This document shows positions 26,256 through 34,169 of a stretch of DNA of 64,000 bases, piece by piece. The translations under genes and the position numbers were made by a program. The notes under the pieces are model-generated. The model was given only the letters and a program-made list of their open reading frames with translations. It was not told the DNA's origin and did no database searches. This DNA is from JANLVI01 sp031363915 (GTDB taxonomy: Bacteria; Vulcanimicrobiota; Vulcanimicrobiia; Vulcanimicrobiales; Vulcanimicrobiaceae), in NCBI GenBank assembly GCA_031363915.1, contig JANLVI010000012.1, positions 62,001 to 126,000 of the forward strand, in the 5' to 3' direction. Position 1 is the stretch's first letter, and each line of letters begins with the position of its first letter.

Positions 26256-27104
26256 ATGGCGAAGAAGAATGCACTGGCGCCGGGCGAATCCATCATGTTC
26301 CTCGTCGCCTGGCCGGAGGATCGTTTGGCGCTCAAAGTCGTCCTGCTCTCGCACAGCCCCGAACCCGAAAAAGCCGTCGCAACAGCCGCCCGTAATTGTT
26401 ACAGCCCGCGCGACATCGAGTCGATCGACGAGAACTGGACCGATGATGAAGTGAAAAAGATGGTCTCCCGCGTCCGAGACGCCGGCCATCTCTCGACCTT
26501 CGAGCATACGATGTTCACCTTCGGCGTCGCCGGGGTCTCGCGGGCGTTGACGCACCAACTCGTGCGGCACCGCCATATGTCGTACGAGCAGAAGAGTCAG
26601 CGTTATATTAAGGTTAAAGGCCAGTTCGATTTCATCACGCCGCCTTCGATTGCGGCTCGGCCGGAGATCAAAGCCAAGTACGACGTGCTCATGGCCCAGA
26701 TCGCTGACTTTTACCAGGAAGCCCTCGCGGCGGGTACGCCGCCGGAAGACGCCCGTTTCGCCCTGCCTAATGCGGCCGAGACGCAGATCGTGATCACGGC
26801 CAACGCCCGCGCTCTGCTGGACTTCTTCACCTTGCGCACGTGCAATAACGCGCAGTGGGAGATTCGGGAACTCGGCTTTGCGATGTTGCGTCTTGCGAAG
26901 AAGGCGGCACCGACATTGTTCATTCGCGCGGGTGCGAGTTGCGTTCGTGGGTATTGTAACGAACCAAACGGTCCCGAATGCCCGCGCTATATCCTCGTTG
27001 CCAATCCGATTGCGGCCAAGCGGCGCGCGTCGATCGGCGAAGACGGACCCGAACGCTCGAGTACCGAGATCATTGCAGATCACCAAACGGCGGCAACATC
27101 ATAA
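26256..27104 (+). CDS. thyX: Flavin-dependent thymidylate synthase
   Basis: 282 residues (ATG 26256). ThyX makes dTMP from dUMP with FAD, NADPH and methylene-THF, independently of ThyA. The signature RHRxxSxxxxSxRY is present as LVRHRHMSYEQKSQRY (about residues 100-115), and the NCYSPRD segment near the N terminus matches the family. The conserved C-terminal nucleotide-binding part (LRTCNNAQWEIRELG) is intact. The region after residue 245 is longer and less conserved. The next gene starts at the base after its TAA. Confidence 0.93.
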   Translation: MAKKNALAPGESIMFLVAWPEDRLALKVVLLSHSPEPEKAVATAARNCYSPRDIESIDENWTDDEVKKMVSRVRDAGHLSTFEHTMFTFGVAGVSRALTHQLVRHRHMSYEQKSQRYIKVKGQFDFITPPSIAARPEIKAKYDVLMAQIADFYQEALAAGTPPEDARFALPNAAETQIVITANARALLDFFTLRTCNNAQWEIRELGFAMLRLAKKAAPTLFIRAGASCVRGYCNEPNGPECPRYILVANPIAAKRRASIGEDGPERSSTEIIADHQTAATS

Positions 27105-27671
27105 ATGCGTAATTTTGCTTTCGGATTTTTCGTAGCGATCATCGTGCTGGTCGCGGGCGGTTTCTCTCTTGCCTTGAGCGGCAATGTCCCCGCCCGTGCG
27201 GACGTGCCTCCAAGCGCGCTCGAAAAAAACCTTGCCATCGGCAGCCTAAAGAGGTCGATCGATCGCGATGCTACCGGACTTGCGAGTCCCCTCAAACCGA
27301 CCGATGCCGATTTGATCGCTGGCGTCAAACTCTACGGCGCCAATTGCGCGGTCTGTCACGGTGCGGAAAACGGCAAGCCGTCGCTTCTCGCGCAGGGCTT
27401 CTACGTCGAATCGCCGATGCTCGCGACCAAAGACGGCAGTGTCACCGACGATCCTGAAAGCCTCACGTACTTCGTAGTAACGCACGGCATCCGCTTCACG
27501 GCGATGCCGGCGTTTTCGAAGACGCTCGATGAGACGCAACGCTGGCAGATCGCTGCGTTCGTGAAGCGGATGGATAAATTATCCGCACCCGTCGAAGCAG
27601 CTTGGAAAGCAGTGCCAAGCGTTGGTTCTTCGGCACAAAGCGCATCGGACGTGCAACGCTCCTCGCCGTAA
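27105..27671 (+). CDS. Membrane-anchored or exported c-type cytochrome
   Basis: 188 residues. N-terminal hydrophobic helix (FGFFVAIIVLVAGGFSLAL) acting as signal or anchor, then a single mono-haem class I domain with CAVCHG (haem attachment, about residue 80) and the axial Met in FTAMPAFSKTL. Periplasmic electron carrier. A Ser/Ala-rich tail of about 25 residues follows. ATG immediately after the thyX stop, so probably one operon with thyX and perhaps the selenoprotein genes downstream. Confidence 0.88.
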   Translation: MRNFAFGFFVAIIVLVAGGFSLALSGNVPARADVPPSALEKNLAIGSLKRSIDRDATGLASPLKPTDADLIAGVKLYGANCAVCHGAENGKPSLLAQGFYVESPMLATKDGSVTDDPESLTYFVVTHGIRFTAMPAFSKTLDETQRWQIAAFVKRMDKLSAPVEAAWKAVPSVGSSAQSASDVQRSSP

Positions 27672-27690
27672 GTGGGTCGGATGGACGCGT

Positions 27691-28359
27691 ATGGAACTCG
27701 CTCGCCGCGCCATCCCTTATACGCCGTTCGATCGCGATCTGAGCGACACCACGATCGCACTGGTTTCGACCGCCGGCGTCCATCTCAAAACCCAAGAGCC
27801 GTATAACGTCGATGGCGATGGGTCGTATCGCGTGATTCCCTCCGATACGGACGTCGCCGATCTGATGGTCACCCACACGCATTACGATCACAGCGCCGCC
27901 GATCAGGATATCAACGTCGTCTTCCCGATCGAACGCTTGCGCGAACTCGTCGCTGAGGGCACGATCAAAGGCCTGAACACCGAGTTCTTCGGCATGATGG
28001 GCTATACGCTCAAAATGAAGCAAGTGCTGGATGAGACCGGTCCCGAGATCGCCAAGAAGATCGAGCGCAGCGCGACGGACCTCGTCCTCTTGACCGGGGG
28101 TTGACCGCTCTGTCATCGCACGGTCGTGCATGTTCAACGGGCCATCGAAGCCATCGGAATCCCAACGATCCTAATCACCGTCGAACCGGCGCAAACAGCG
28201 TCGGCGCGACCGCCGCGCGCGGTTCACCCGATCCACCACAGCATCGGCACGCCGATGGGCGGTCCGAATGACGTCGCCGAGCAGCGCAAAACACTCCTCG
28301 CCGCGCTCAACGCCGTCCTCGACCCGATCGAACCCGGTTCTATTCGGACGATCGCGTAG
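27691..28359 (+). CDS. Selenoprotein B-type reductase subunit (glycine/betaine/sarcosine/proline reductase family), Sec at in-frame TGA
   Basis: Read through the TGA at 28102-28104, this is one 222-residue protein. The part before it (MELARRAIPYTPF... THTHYDHSAADQDINVVFPI... DLVLLTGG) and the part after it (PLCHRTVVHVQRAIEAIGIPTILI) are both typical of the GrdB/PrdB family, whose active site is Sec or Cys in exactly this place (TGG-U-PLC). A SECIS-like hairpin follows at the correct distance. In clostridia these subunits reductively cleave amino-acid derivatives. In aerobic soil bacteria stand-alone copies occur and their substrate is unknown. ATG at 27691 is 20 bases after the cytochrome gene. 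Confidence 0.85.
28105..28132 (+). promoter_or_regulatory. SECIS-like element for the selenoprotein B-type gene
   Basis: Directly 3' of the TGA. A stem CAT/ATG plus GCAC/GTGC (28114-28121 with 28126-28132, one bulged C) is capped by the loop GGTC (28122-28125). The loop starts 17 bases after the TGA. The E. coli fdhF SECIS also has a GGUC loop, about 18 bases from its UGA. Confidence 0.75.
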
Positions 28360-28482
28360 CACGCAAAGCGTTTCCGGCAGCCGCGTTCGCGATTCCCAAG
28401 ATCATCTCTTGGGGTATTGCGAACACTCAAGGCGAGCCCGGGATAATCCCACTCTTACCTCACCCAGGAGAACCTCACTAGA

Positions 28483-28986
28483 ATGGCCATCACCAAGGGG
28501 CGTTCGTCGACTTCAAATTCGACGTCAACGCTCAAAATCGGTGACGTCGCGCCGGAGATCGAGCTTGGCAGCCACAACTCGCAAGACAAGTGGAAGCTCT
28601 CGAGCCTCAAAGGCAAAAACGTCGTCCTCGCGTTCTACCCGTTCGCATTCACCGCCGTTTGAGCCAGCCAAATGCCTTCGTACGAGGAGAACCTCGAACG
28701 TTTCGAAGGCTATGATGCCCAAGTTGTGGGCATCTCGATCGACAGTCAGCACGCGAATCGCGCGTGGGCGAAAACACTCGGAGACATCACCTTCCCGCTC
28801 CTTAGTGATTTTTGGCCGCATGGCGGTGTGGCGAACAGATACGGCGTACTTCGTGCCGAGGGCATGACGGAACGCGCGATATTCATCATCGACAAACAAG
28901 GCATCATCCGCTACATCGATGTCCACGACATCGCTGAGCAACCCGACGAAGAGCAGATTTTCGACGAACTGCGTAAACTCGGTTAG
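28483..28986 (+). CDS. Selenocysteine-containing peroxiredoxin (AhpE/BCP type)
   Basis: 167 residues when the TGA at 28660-28662 is read as Sec (residue 60). Thioredoxin-fold start LKIGDVAPEIEL, then YPFAFTAV-U-ASQM: the peroxidatic Cys of peroxiredoxins (FTxVC) is the TGA. Downstream the frame continues with VVGISIDSQHANRAWA, FPLLSDFWPHGGVANRYGV and AIFIIDKQGIIRYID, all classical. ATG at 28483 has AGGAG 12 bases upstream. It would reduce peroxides with higher reactivity than a Cys enzyme. No resolving Cys is visible in the chain, so a 1-Cys mechanism with an external thiol is likely. Conventional calling keeps only 28672-28986. Confidence 0.87.
28663..28710 (+). promoter_or_regulatory. SECIS-like element for the peroxiredoxin gene
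   Basis: Outer stem GCCTTCG/CGAAGGC (28674-28680 with 28704-28710), inner stem CGAGG/CCTCG (28683-28687 with 28692-28696), apical loop AGAA (28688-28691). The loop begins 25 bases after the TGA and has G in its second position, within the window described for bacterial SECIS elements. Confidence 0.65.
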
Positions 28987-29002
28987 GTCCACGAATGCAC
29001 GG

Positions 29003-30247
29003 TTGGCCGCGCGCTTCGGCGCTTGGCTGACCGTGTTTTTCCTTTTCCTCTTGGCAGTCGTGCCGACGCTCGCGTCGACCCCGTTTGCGGTCGACCATCA
29101 CGTCTCGGCGATGAGCGATCGCACCCTCCTAACGCAGAGCGCCGTGCATTTGGTCGATGCCAACCGGCAACGCGCGGCGCGCGTCATTACCGGCATCCGG
29201 CGGCCGCTCTTTTTCGCGTGGGCGCTCGCGCAGATCTTCGCGTTTGCGTGGTTGTGGCGCTCGGGCAGCGCGGCTCGTATCCGTAACTGGCTGCGACGGC
29301 GTACGCGGGTTCACGCGCTGCAGCGCGCGTTTTTCGGTGCCACGCTCGCGCTCACCGGGGCGCTCGCGGGATTGCCGTTTTCGTTTGCGTCGTATCGCGT
29401 GCTGTTCAGCGTCGGCTTGACCGAGCAGCATATCCTCGCGTGGTTGCTCGACTTCACGATCGGTACGGTCGTCGGAATGGTCGTCGTCGGGGTGCTCGTC
29501 GCAAGCGTGCTCTCCCTGGTCGATCGGACGCACCTCTGGTACGTAGAGGTCTTCTTCGGACTCTTTGCGCTCGCATCGCTCGGTGTTGCGCTCCGGCCGG
29601 TGATCCTCGATCCGTTCTTCGGACCCGAACGTGCGCTGCAGACTCGTACGCTGCAGGTCCGCATCGCATCGATCGAACGCGCGATGCACGCGTCGATTCC
29701 GATCGTCGTGACGTCGACGGCGCAGCGTCGCACGATCGACGAGCCGGCGGTCGAGGGTCTGGGACCGACGACGCGCGTGCTGCTGCCCGATTCGCTCCTA
29801 TCCGTTGCGAGCGACGATGAAGTCGCCTATCTCATCGCCGAAAGTCTCTCCGAGGCTGCCGATTCGTTCCGACGCACGTGCATCGGAACGTTTCTCTTCG
29901 CGCTCGCGGTTGCGCTCGCCGTGCTGGTCAGCGACCGCATCGGCTTCCGACGAGACGACGATCCGCTCGTGCGCCTTTCGCTCGTCGCTGCATTCCTCGG
30001 CATTTTTTGTCTCACGCTCTATCCGGCCTACAACGCGTACTCGCGCGCCATTGCAACGCGCGCCGACGTTGCGGCGCTCGCGCTGACGAACGACCGAGCC
30101 GGCGGCATTCGTGCGCTCGTGCGCATCGTCGATGACGGCGCACGCCAACTCTGCTACCCGCGTTCGGCGCGCATCTATTTCGGCGCGCGCCCGTCTTACG
30201 GCACGCGCATCGCCCGTCTACAAGGCTCGCAAGACCCGTGCCGTTAG
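29003..30247 (+). CDS. M48/CAAX-protease-like membrane protein, catalytic motif lost
   Basis: About 414 residues (TTG 29003; start uncertain because no good start lies after the peroxiredoxin stop). Organisation follows Ste24/HtpX-related M48B peptidases: a signal-like helix, an N-terminal multi-helix membrane domain, then the soluble part (FGPERALQTRTLQVRIASIERA, TSTAQRRTIDEPAVEGLGPTTRVLLPDSLL). Where the family has the zinc motif AHExxH, this protein reads AESLSEA, so His, Glu and His are all replaced. A second hydrophobic pair follows. Probably a pseudo-enzyme with a structural or regulatory role; the intact reading frame argues against recent decay. Confidence 0.7.
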   Translation: MAARFGAWLTVFFLFLLAVVPTLASTPFAVDHHVSAMSDRTLLTQSAVHLVDANRQRAARVITGIRRPLFFAWALAQIFAFAWLWRSGSAARIRNWLRRRTRVHALQRAFFGATLALTGALAGLPFSFASYRVLFSVGLTEQHILAWLLDFTIGTVVGMVVVGVLVASVLSLVDRTHLWYVEVFFGLFALASLGVALRPVILDPFFGPERALQTRTLQVRIASIERAMHASIPIVVTSTAQRRTIDEPAVEGLGPTTRVLLPDSLLSVASDDEVAYLIAESLSEAADSFRRTCIGTFLFALAVALAVLVSDRIGFRRDDDPLVRLSLVAAFLGIFCLTLYPAYNAYSRAIATRADVAALALTNDRAGGIRALVRIVDDGARQLCYPRSARIYFGARPSYGTRIARLQGSQDPCR

Positions 30248-31017
30248 TGCGCGGGATGCAGAATTTCTTGTAAACTCGTGACGCGCGTGTAACCACCAGG
30301 GATCGTAAACGAGCCGTCCGGCGGCGCGATACGCTGAACGTTCGTGAGATCCAAACGCACGGCGCCGGCAAAGTCGGATGTCCTCGCGGCGACCGAGTCG
30401 AGCGCGATCTGAACGGGAAACCCGTCGAGATCGTCGGCGAGCGCGAGATGCGCGCGATAGTCTTGCAGCGTGCCTGCATTTTTCTGCTGTTTGAACTCGA
30501 GATTCACGTTCGTTGCGGGATGGCCGTTGGTCGTGCCGTGACCGGCAAGATCGAGCGTCGCGGAAAACGTTCTGTCGTCGCGCAGCATGCGGCCGTACAT
30601 CGCGATCGTCGAAAGCGGATCGCTGCCCGTCGTCGCGGTCGACGGCGGCGGCGCGGCGCTCGTCGCTTTCTTCGATTCCTGGTAGTATGTGTGGTTGTCG
30701 TTGGAATATGCGCTCGTAGTGCCGCTCGCGCCATCGTACATGAAGGTGAACGAGTGAATCGGCAGCGCGCTTGCAAGGAACGCGCTCACGGTGGGATCGA
30801 CGCCGACGGGTGCGAGCTGCGTGACGTCCAGGCGATACGCGGAACCCGCGCGATAGAGAGCGATCGGGCTCCCGAGATTGATCTTCTGTCCCGAGAGCAC
30901 GGCTTGAATGACGATCGAGCCGCTGGAGGTGAGCCCCCCATCGGCGCGCGCGGCGAGCGGAGCACACATCAAGAGCGCCGCGACGGCGGCGCAAGCGAGA
31001 CGGCGAAAGTGGCGCAT
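30244..31017 (-). CDS. Exported protein of unknown function
   Basis: 257 residues with a clear signal peptide (MRHFRRLACAAVAALLMCAPLAARA, cleavage after ARA). The mature part is beta-rich with a Ser/Ala/Pro/Thr linker near residues 135-155. No conserved catalytic motif and no family recognised; it could belong to LolA-like or other periplasmic beta proteins. It overlaps the end of the M48-like gene by four bases convergently and starts just after the ArgB-like gene stop. Confidence 0.65.
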   Translation of the reverse strand: MRHFRRLACAAVAALLMCAPLAARADGGLTSSGSIVIQAVLSGQKINLGSPIALYRAGSAYRLDVTQLAPVGVDPTVSAFLASALPIHSFTFMYDGASGTTSAYSNDNHTYYQESKKATSAAPPPSTATTGSDPLSTIAMYGRMLRDDRTFSATLDLAGHGTTNGHPATNVNLEFKQQKNAGTLQDYRAHLALADDLDGFPVQIALDSVAARTSDFAGAVRLDLTNVQRIAPPDGSFTIPGGYTRVTSLQEILHPAH

Positions 31018-31021
31018 GGAT

Positions 31022-31693
31022 TTACCTCATGAAAACGGTGCCGGCGACCTGGGTCCCCAAGTGCCTTGCCGTAAGGAATTCCACAATTGCGGCGTGGGCA
31101 ATCCGCCCATCGACGATTTGTGCCGCGCCGACCCCGCCGCGGACGCCGAGAGCCGCCGCGCGCACGGCCGCTCGGAGTTTCGGATCGAGCGATTCGTTCT
31201 CGCTCAACGTGAGGGCTTCGGCGGGGGTGAGTTCGTCGATGAGACGTTCGCCGTCGGCGATTCCGCCGGCGTCGTGAAAGAAGATCGCCCGGGTGGCCTC
31301 GGTCGCCGAGGCGATTGCACCGGCCAGATCGTCGGCGCTTACGGCAACGTCGCTGCCGAAGATGCCCAGGGCCGTCGGTTCGATGACGGGGATATAGCCC
31401 GCCCCGGAGAGCGTTCGGAGCAGGCGCGACTGGATCGTCCCGATTCCTCCGGCGCCCGCCGAGGGCACGAGGCCTGCATCAGCGCCCGAAAGACCGACGG
31501 CGGTATCTCCGGTGCGGTTCATCGTGCGCACCACGGCGCGCGCAACGTCCCTCGAGGGAGCTACGACGATCGGCGAGACCCGGCGTTCGATCAAGAACGC
31601 AAGATCGCCGAGGAACGTGGAGCCGCCGGCGGTGAGGGTCCCCTCATCGATGCGAACCACGAGCGTGCGTCCGGCGAAATCGTTCAAAGGCAT
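31022..31693 (-). CDS. Acetylglutamate kinase-like protein, reduced
   Basis: 223 residues. The C-terminal two thirds follow amino-acid kinases of the ArgB type: VGLSGADAGLV (for VGLSGKDG), YIPVIEPTALG, and GVGAAQIVDGRIAHAAIVEFLTAR close to the ArgB end. The N terminus is shorter than ArgB, and the usual K-GG phosphate-binding loop is RIDEGT, lacking the catalytic Lys. KDG is also ADA. It is probably not an active acetylglutamate kinase; a regulatory relative or relic is likely. Ends five bases before the exported protein start. Confidence 0.65.
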   Translation of the reverse strand: MPLNDFAGRTLVVRIDEGTLTAGGSTFLGDLAFLIERRVSPIVVAPSRDVARAVVRTMNRTGDTAVGLSGADAGLVPSAGAGGIGTIQSRLLRTLSGAGYIPVIEPTALGIFGSDVAVSADDLAGAIASATEATRAIFFHDAGGIADGERLIDELTPAEALTLSENESLDPKLRAAVRAAALGVRGGVGAAQIVDGRIAHAAIVEFLTARHLGTQVAGTVFMR

Positions 31694-31726
31694 CTGGTCT
31701 ACTCTTCGGCCCGAACCGCCCGATCT

Positions 31727-32314
31727 TCAGCCTTCGGCGACGTCGGGAGGCGGGTTTGCCATCCACGGGTTGGCAAAATTCATCGCTGCGTTGATATTCC
31801 CAGCCAGCCATTTTTCGACCGTTTCGATGCTCGCATCAACGATCTTGTCGATGTCGCGCTCTTCGTCGCCGGAGAACGTGCCCAAGACTCGGTCGATCGC
31901 CTCGGCGCCGTTTCGCCCACGACCGATCCCGATCCGCAGGCGCGGAAACGCACTGCCGAAGTGCGCGATGATCGATTTCAGGCCGTTGTGACCGCCCGAA
32001 CTGCCTTCGGCGCGCACGCGAAGGCGGCCGAACGGCAAGTCGAGATCGTCGACGACGACGAAGACGTCGGGTGCCTCGATCTTATAAAAGGACGCGGCGA
32101 TCCGCATCGGCTCGCCGCTTGCGTTCATGAACGTCTGCGGTTCGATGAGGATCGCGTGTTTCTCGCGCACCAGGGTCTGGAGCGCACCGTCCTTCTTCTT
32201 CCACGCGGGCGCATTCCAACGCCGCGCGAGTTCGTTCAGGACAATGAATCCAATGTTGTGGCGCGTGCGCGCGTACTGCTTGCCCGGATTTCCTAGGCCC
32301 GCGATGAGGCGCAG
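31727..32314 (-). CDS. pth: Peptidyl-tRNA hydrolase, apparent CTG start
   Basis: Recycles peptidyl-tRNA released from stalled ribosomes. Full-length homology (LRLIAGLGNPGKQY, then RHNIGF with the catalytic His, then EPQTFMNASG, DDLDLPFGRL and GSSGGHNGLKSI) requires a start near 32314, giving 195 residues, the family norm. In that frame there is no ATG, GTG or TTG between the rplY stop and the essential Asn/His motifs. The first possible codon is CTG, 3 bases after the rplY TAG. A conventional call begins at GTG 32170 and loses the active site. Start by reinitiation at CTG, or read-through of the TAG, is inferred. Confidence 0.9.
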   Translation of the reverse strand: MRLIAGLGNPGKQYARTRHNIGFIVLNELARRWNAPAWKKKDGALQTLVREKHAILIEPQTFMNASGEPMRIAASFYKIEAPDVFVVVDDLDLPFGRLRVRAEGSSGGHNGLKSIIAHFGSAFPRLRIGIGRGRNGAEAIDRVLGTFSGDEERDIDKIVDASIETVEKWLAGNINAAMNFANPWMANPPPDVAEG

Positions 32315-32317
32315 AGG

Positions 32318-32950
32318 CTAGGTGGCGGGCGTCGCTGCGGGTTCGGCGGCCGCTACCGGCACGGCGGCCGCAACGGTCGGTTCGACCACGGTGCGCGGTG
32401 CCGAGATCGTGACGATCGTCTGATCCGGTGCCGTGTGGAGCGTGAAGCCCTTGGGAAGCGGGACGTCCTTGGCCGTGATGTGGCCGTGGATGCCAAGCGT
32501 GCTCACATCGACACTCACGTACTCGGGGAAGTCCGAGGCGGGGCCGCTGATGTCGATCTCGTGGGCAACGACGTCCATGACGCCGCCGCCGTCTTTCACA
32601 CCCGCGGCCGTGCCGACGGTGTGAACGGCGATCTTATTGCGGATGCTCTCCGTGCGCGACATGCGCTGGAAATCGGCGTGGATCGGGCGGTGCGTGACCG
32701 GATCGCGGGCGACGCCGCGCAGCATCACGGTATCGGCTTTACCGTCGATCTTGGCATCGAGCAGATGGTTCGCGCCGGCGGCGAGCAGTTCGTCGAGGAT
32801 CTTCACGGGCACGGAGACCGAGAGCGGATCGCCGTGCCCGTAGACGACGGCGGGGATCATCCCGGCGTGGCGCGCGGCTTTGGATCCGGTCGTCCCGGTA
32901 TTCGGGCGCGAAGCAAGTTCTACAGAGGTAAGCGAGGTGGATTTGGACAC
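32318..32950 (-). CDS. rplY: 50S ribosomal protein L25, CTC form
   Basis: 210 residues, the two-domain CTC/TL5 form that binds 5S rRNA. The N-terminal L25 domain includes GMIPAVVYGHG and the HADFQRM segment; the C-terminal beta domain (about 100-185) has ISGPASDFPEYVSVDVSTLG and ends with PLPKGFTL. A 25-residue Ala/Val/Pro/Thr tail follows. Middle gene of prs-rplY-pth; the order prs-ctc-pth is widespread in bacteria. Confidence 0.95.
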   Translation of the reverse strand: MSKSTSLTSVELASRPNTGTTGSKAARHAGMIPAVVYGHGDPLSVSVPVKILDELLAAGANHLLDAKIDGKADTVMLRGVARDPVTHRPIHADFQRMSRTESIRNKIAVHTVGTAAGVKDGGGVMDVVAHEIDISGPASDFPEYVSVDVSTLGIHGHITAKDVPLPKGFTLHTAPDQTIVTISAPRTVVEPTVAAAVPVAAAEPAATPAT

Positions 32951-32962
32951 GATATTCTTTCG

Positions 32963-34027
32963 TTAGCTGATGGCGATCGGTTCGAGCGCCGCGACATCCG
33001 GGGCGTGCGAGGCGTCGCTTGGGTGGGCCGAACCATCGTCCTCGAGTTCGTCCGGCATGAACAGCTCGGAGACCGAGCGGTTCGTGGTGATCCGTTTGAT
33101 CGCATCAGCGAGGATCTGAGCGATCGAAAGCACTTCAATTTTGGAGGCCGAATCGCCGCCTTCGGCGAGCCACGAGCCTCGCGCGATGGTATTAGTAACG
33201 ATGACCTTCGCGATCGGCGAGTTCTGGAGCTGCTTGATCGCCTCGCCGGCAAAGATACCGTGCGTGGCGAGCGTGTAGACCTTGGTCGCGCCGCGCGCGA
33301 TGAGGGCCTCGGCCGCTTTGACCAGCGTACCACCGGTCGATATCATATCATCCACGACAACCGCGATCTTGCCGCTTACATCGCCCACGATGTGGGTGAC
33401 CTCGGAGACATCGGGCTCGGGGCGGCGCTTCATGATGACCGCAACCTGCGATTTGAGGCGCTTGGCGAAGAGTTCGGCCCGCGGCACGCCCCCGGCGTCG
33501 GGGGAGACCACGACGATCGAATCGCCCTGTAAATTATTGTGTTTGAGGTAGTTGCAGAGCGTTGGGGCGGCCATTAAGTTATCGACCGGGATATCGAAGA
33601 AGCCCTGAATTTGCGCCGCGTGGAGGTCGAGGGTGACCAGACGCTCGCAACCGGCGATCTCGAGCATATTGGCGACGAGCTTAGCGGAGATCGGCTCGCG
33701 GCCTTTGGTCTTCTTGTCTTGCTTGGCGTACCCGTAGTAGGGAACGACCGCCGTGATGCGGTTTGCCGATGCGCGCCGGAGCGCGTCGATCATGAGCAAA
33801 AGCTCCATGAGTGAATCGTTGACGCTCATGCCGCCCGGCGACGTGCAGAGCGATTGCAGCACGAAAACCTCGGCGCCACGAACGTTTTCGCGAATTTCGA
33901 TCCGGCATTCTTCGTTTTTGAAACGGTCCACGAGCGCGGAGCCGACGCGGCCCTGCATTTTTTTGACGATCTCTTCGGCGAGCTCGCGATTCGAGTTCCC
34001 GCTAAAGAGAAGCGGCGCTTGGATCAA
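32963..34027 (-). CDS. prs: Ribose-phosphate pyrophosphokinase
   Basis: 354 residues from a TTG at 34027 with GGAG about 11 bases upstream. It makes PRPP from ribose-5-phosphate and ATP for nucleotide, His and Trp synthesis. Class I PRPP synthetase landmarks: ENVRGAEVFVLQS, MELLLMIDALRRA, YYGYAKQDKK (flexible-loop region), TLDLHAAQIQGFF and the PRPP loop VVVDDMISTGGTL. An extra 35-residue acidic tail follows the normal end. First gene of prs-rplY-pth, divergent from uvrB. Confidence 0.95.
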   Translation of the reverse strand: MIQAPLLFSGNSNRELAEEIVKKMQGRVGSALVDRFKNEECRIEIRENVRGAEVFVLQSLCTSPGGMSVNDSLMELLLMIDALRRASANRITAVVPYYGYAKQDKKTKGREPISAKLVANMLEIAGCERLVTLDLHAAQIQGFFDIPVDNLMAAPTLCNYLKHNNLQGDSIVVVSPDAGGVPRAELFAKRLKSQVAVIMKRRPEPDVSEVTHIVGDVSGKIAVVVDDMISTGGTLVKAAEALIARGATKVYTLATHGIFAGEAIKQLQNSPIAKVIVTNTIARGSWLAEGGDSASKIEVLSIAQILADAIKRITTNRSVSELFMPDELEDDGSAHPSDASHAPDVAALEPIAIS

Positions 34028-34169
34028 AGACGGATACTCCGGAAAGAGGCGCAGTACAAGGTCGGTTCAAGATTCAGCCCTGACGGCCTGTACACGTGGT
34101 TGCTCGCGGCTTTGGAATAATCATCGTTCGTGCCACCATGCCGGGTTGGTGGCGTGTTAGAACTATTCC

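Noticed and set aside
27691..28986. Interpretation of the two TGA codons as pseudogene stops or sequencing errors
   Set aside because: Both fall exactly at the redox-active residue of the family, both frames continue unchanged afterwards, and both are followed by SECIS-like hairpins at proper distance.
34028..34169. LexA/SOS box between prs and uvrB
   Set aside because: A GAAT...GTTC half-match is present near 34116-34130, but the palindrome is too imperfect to call.
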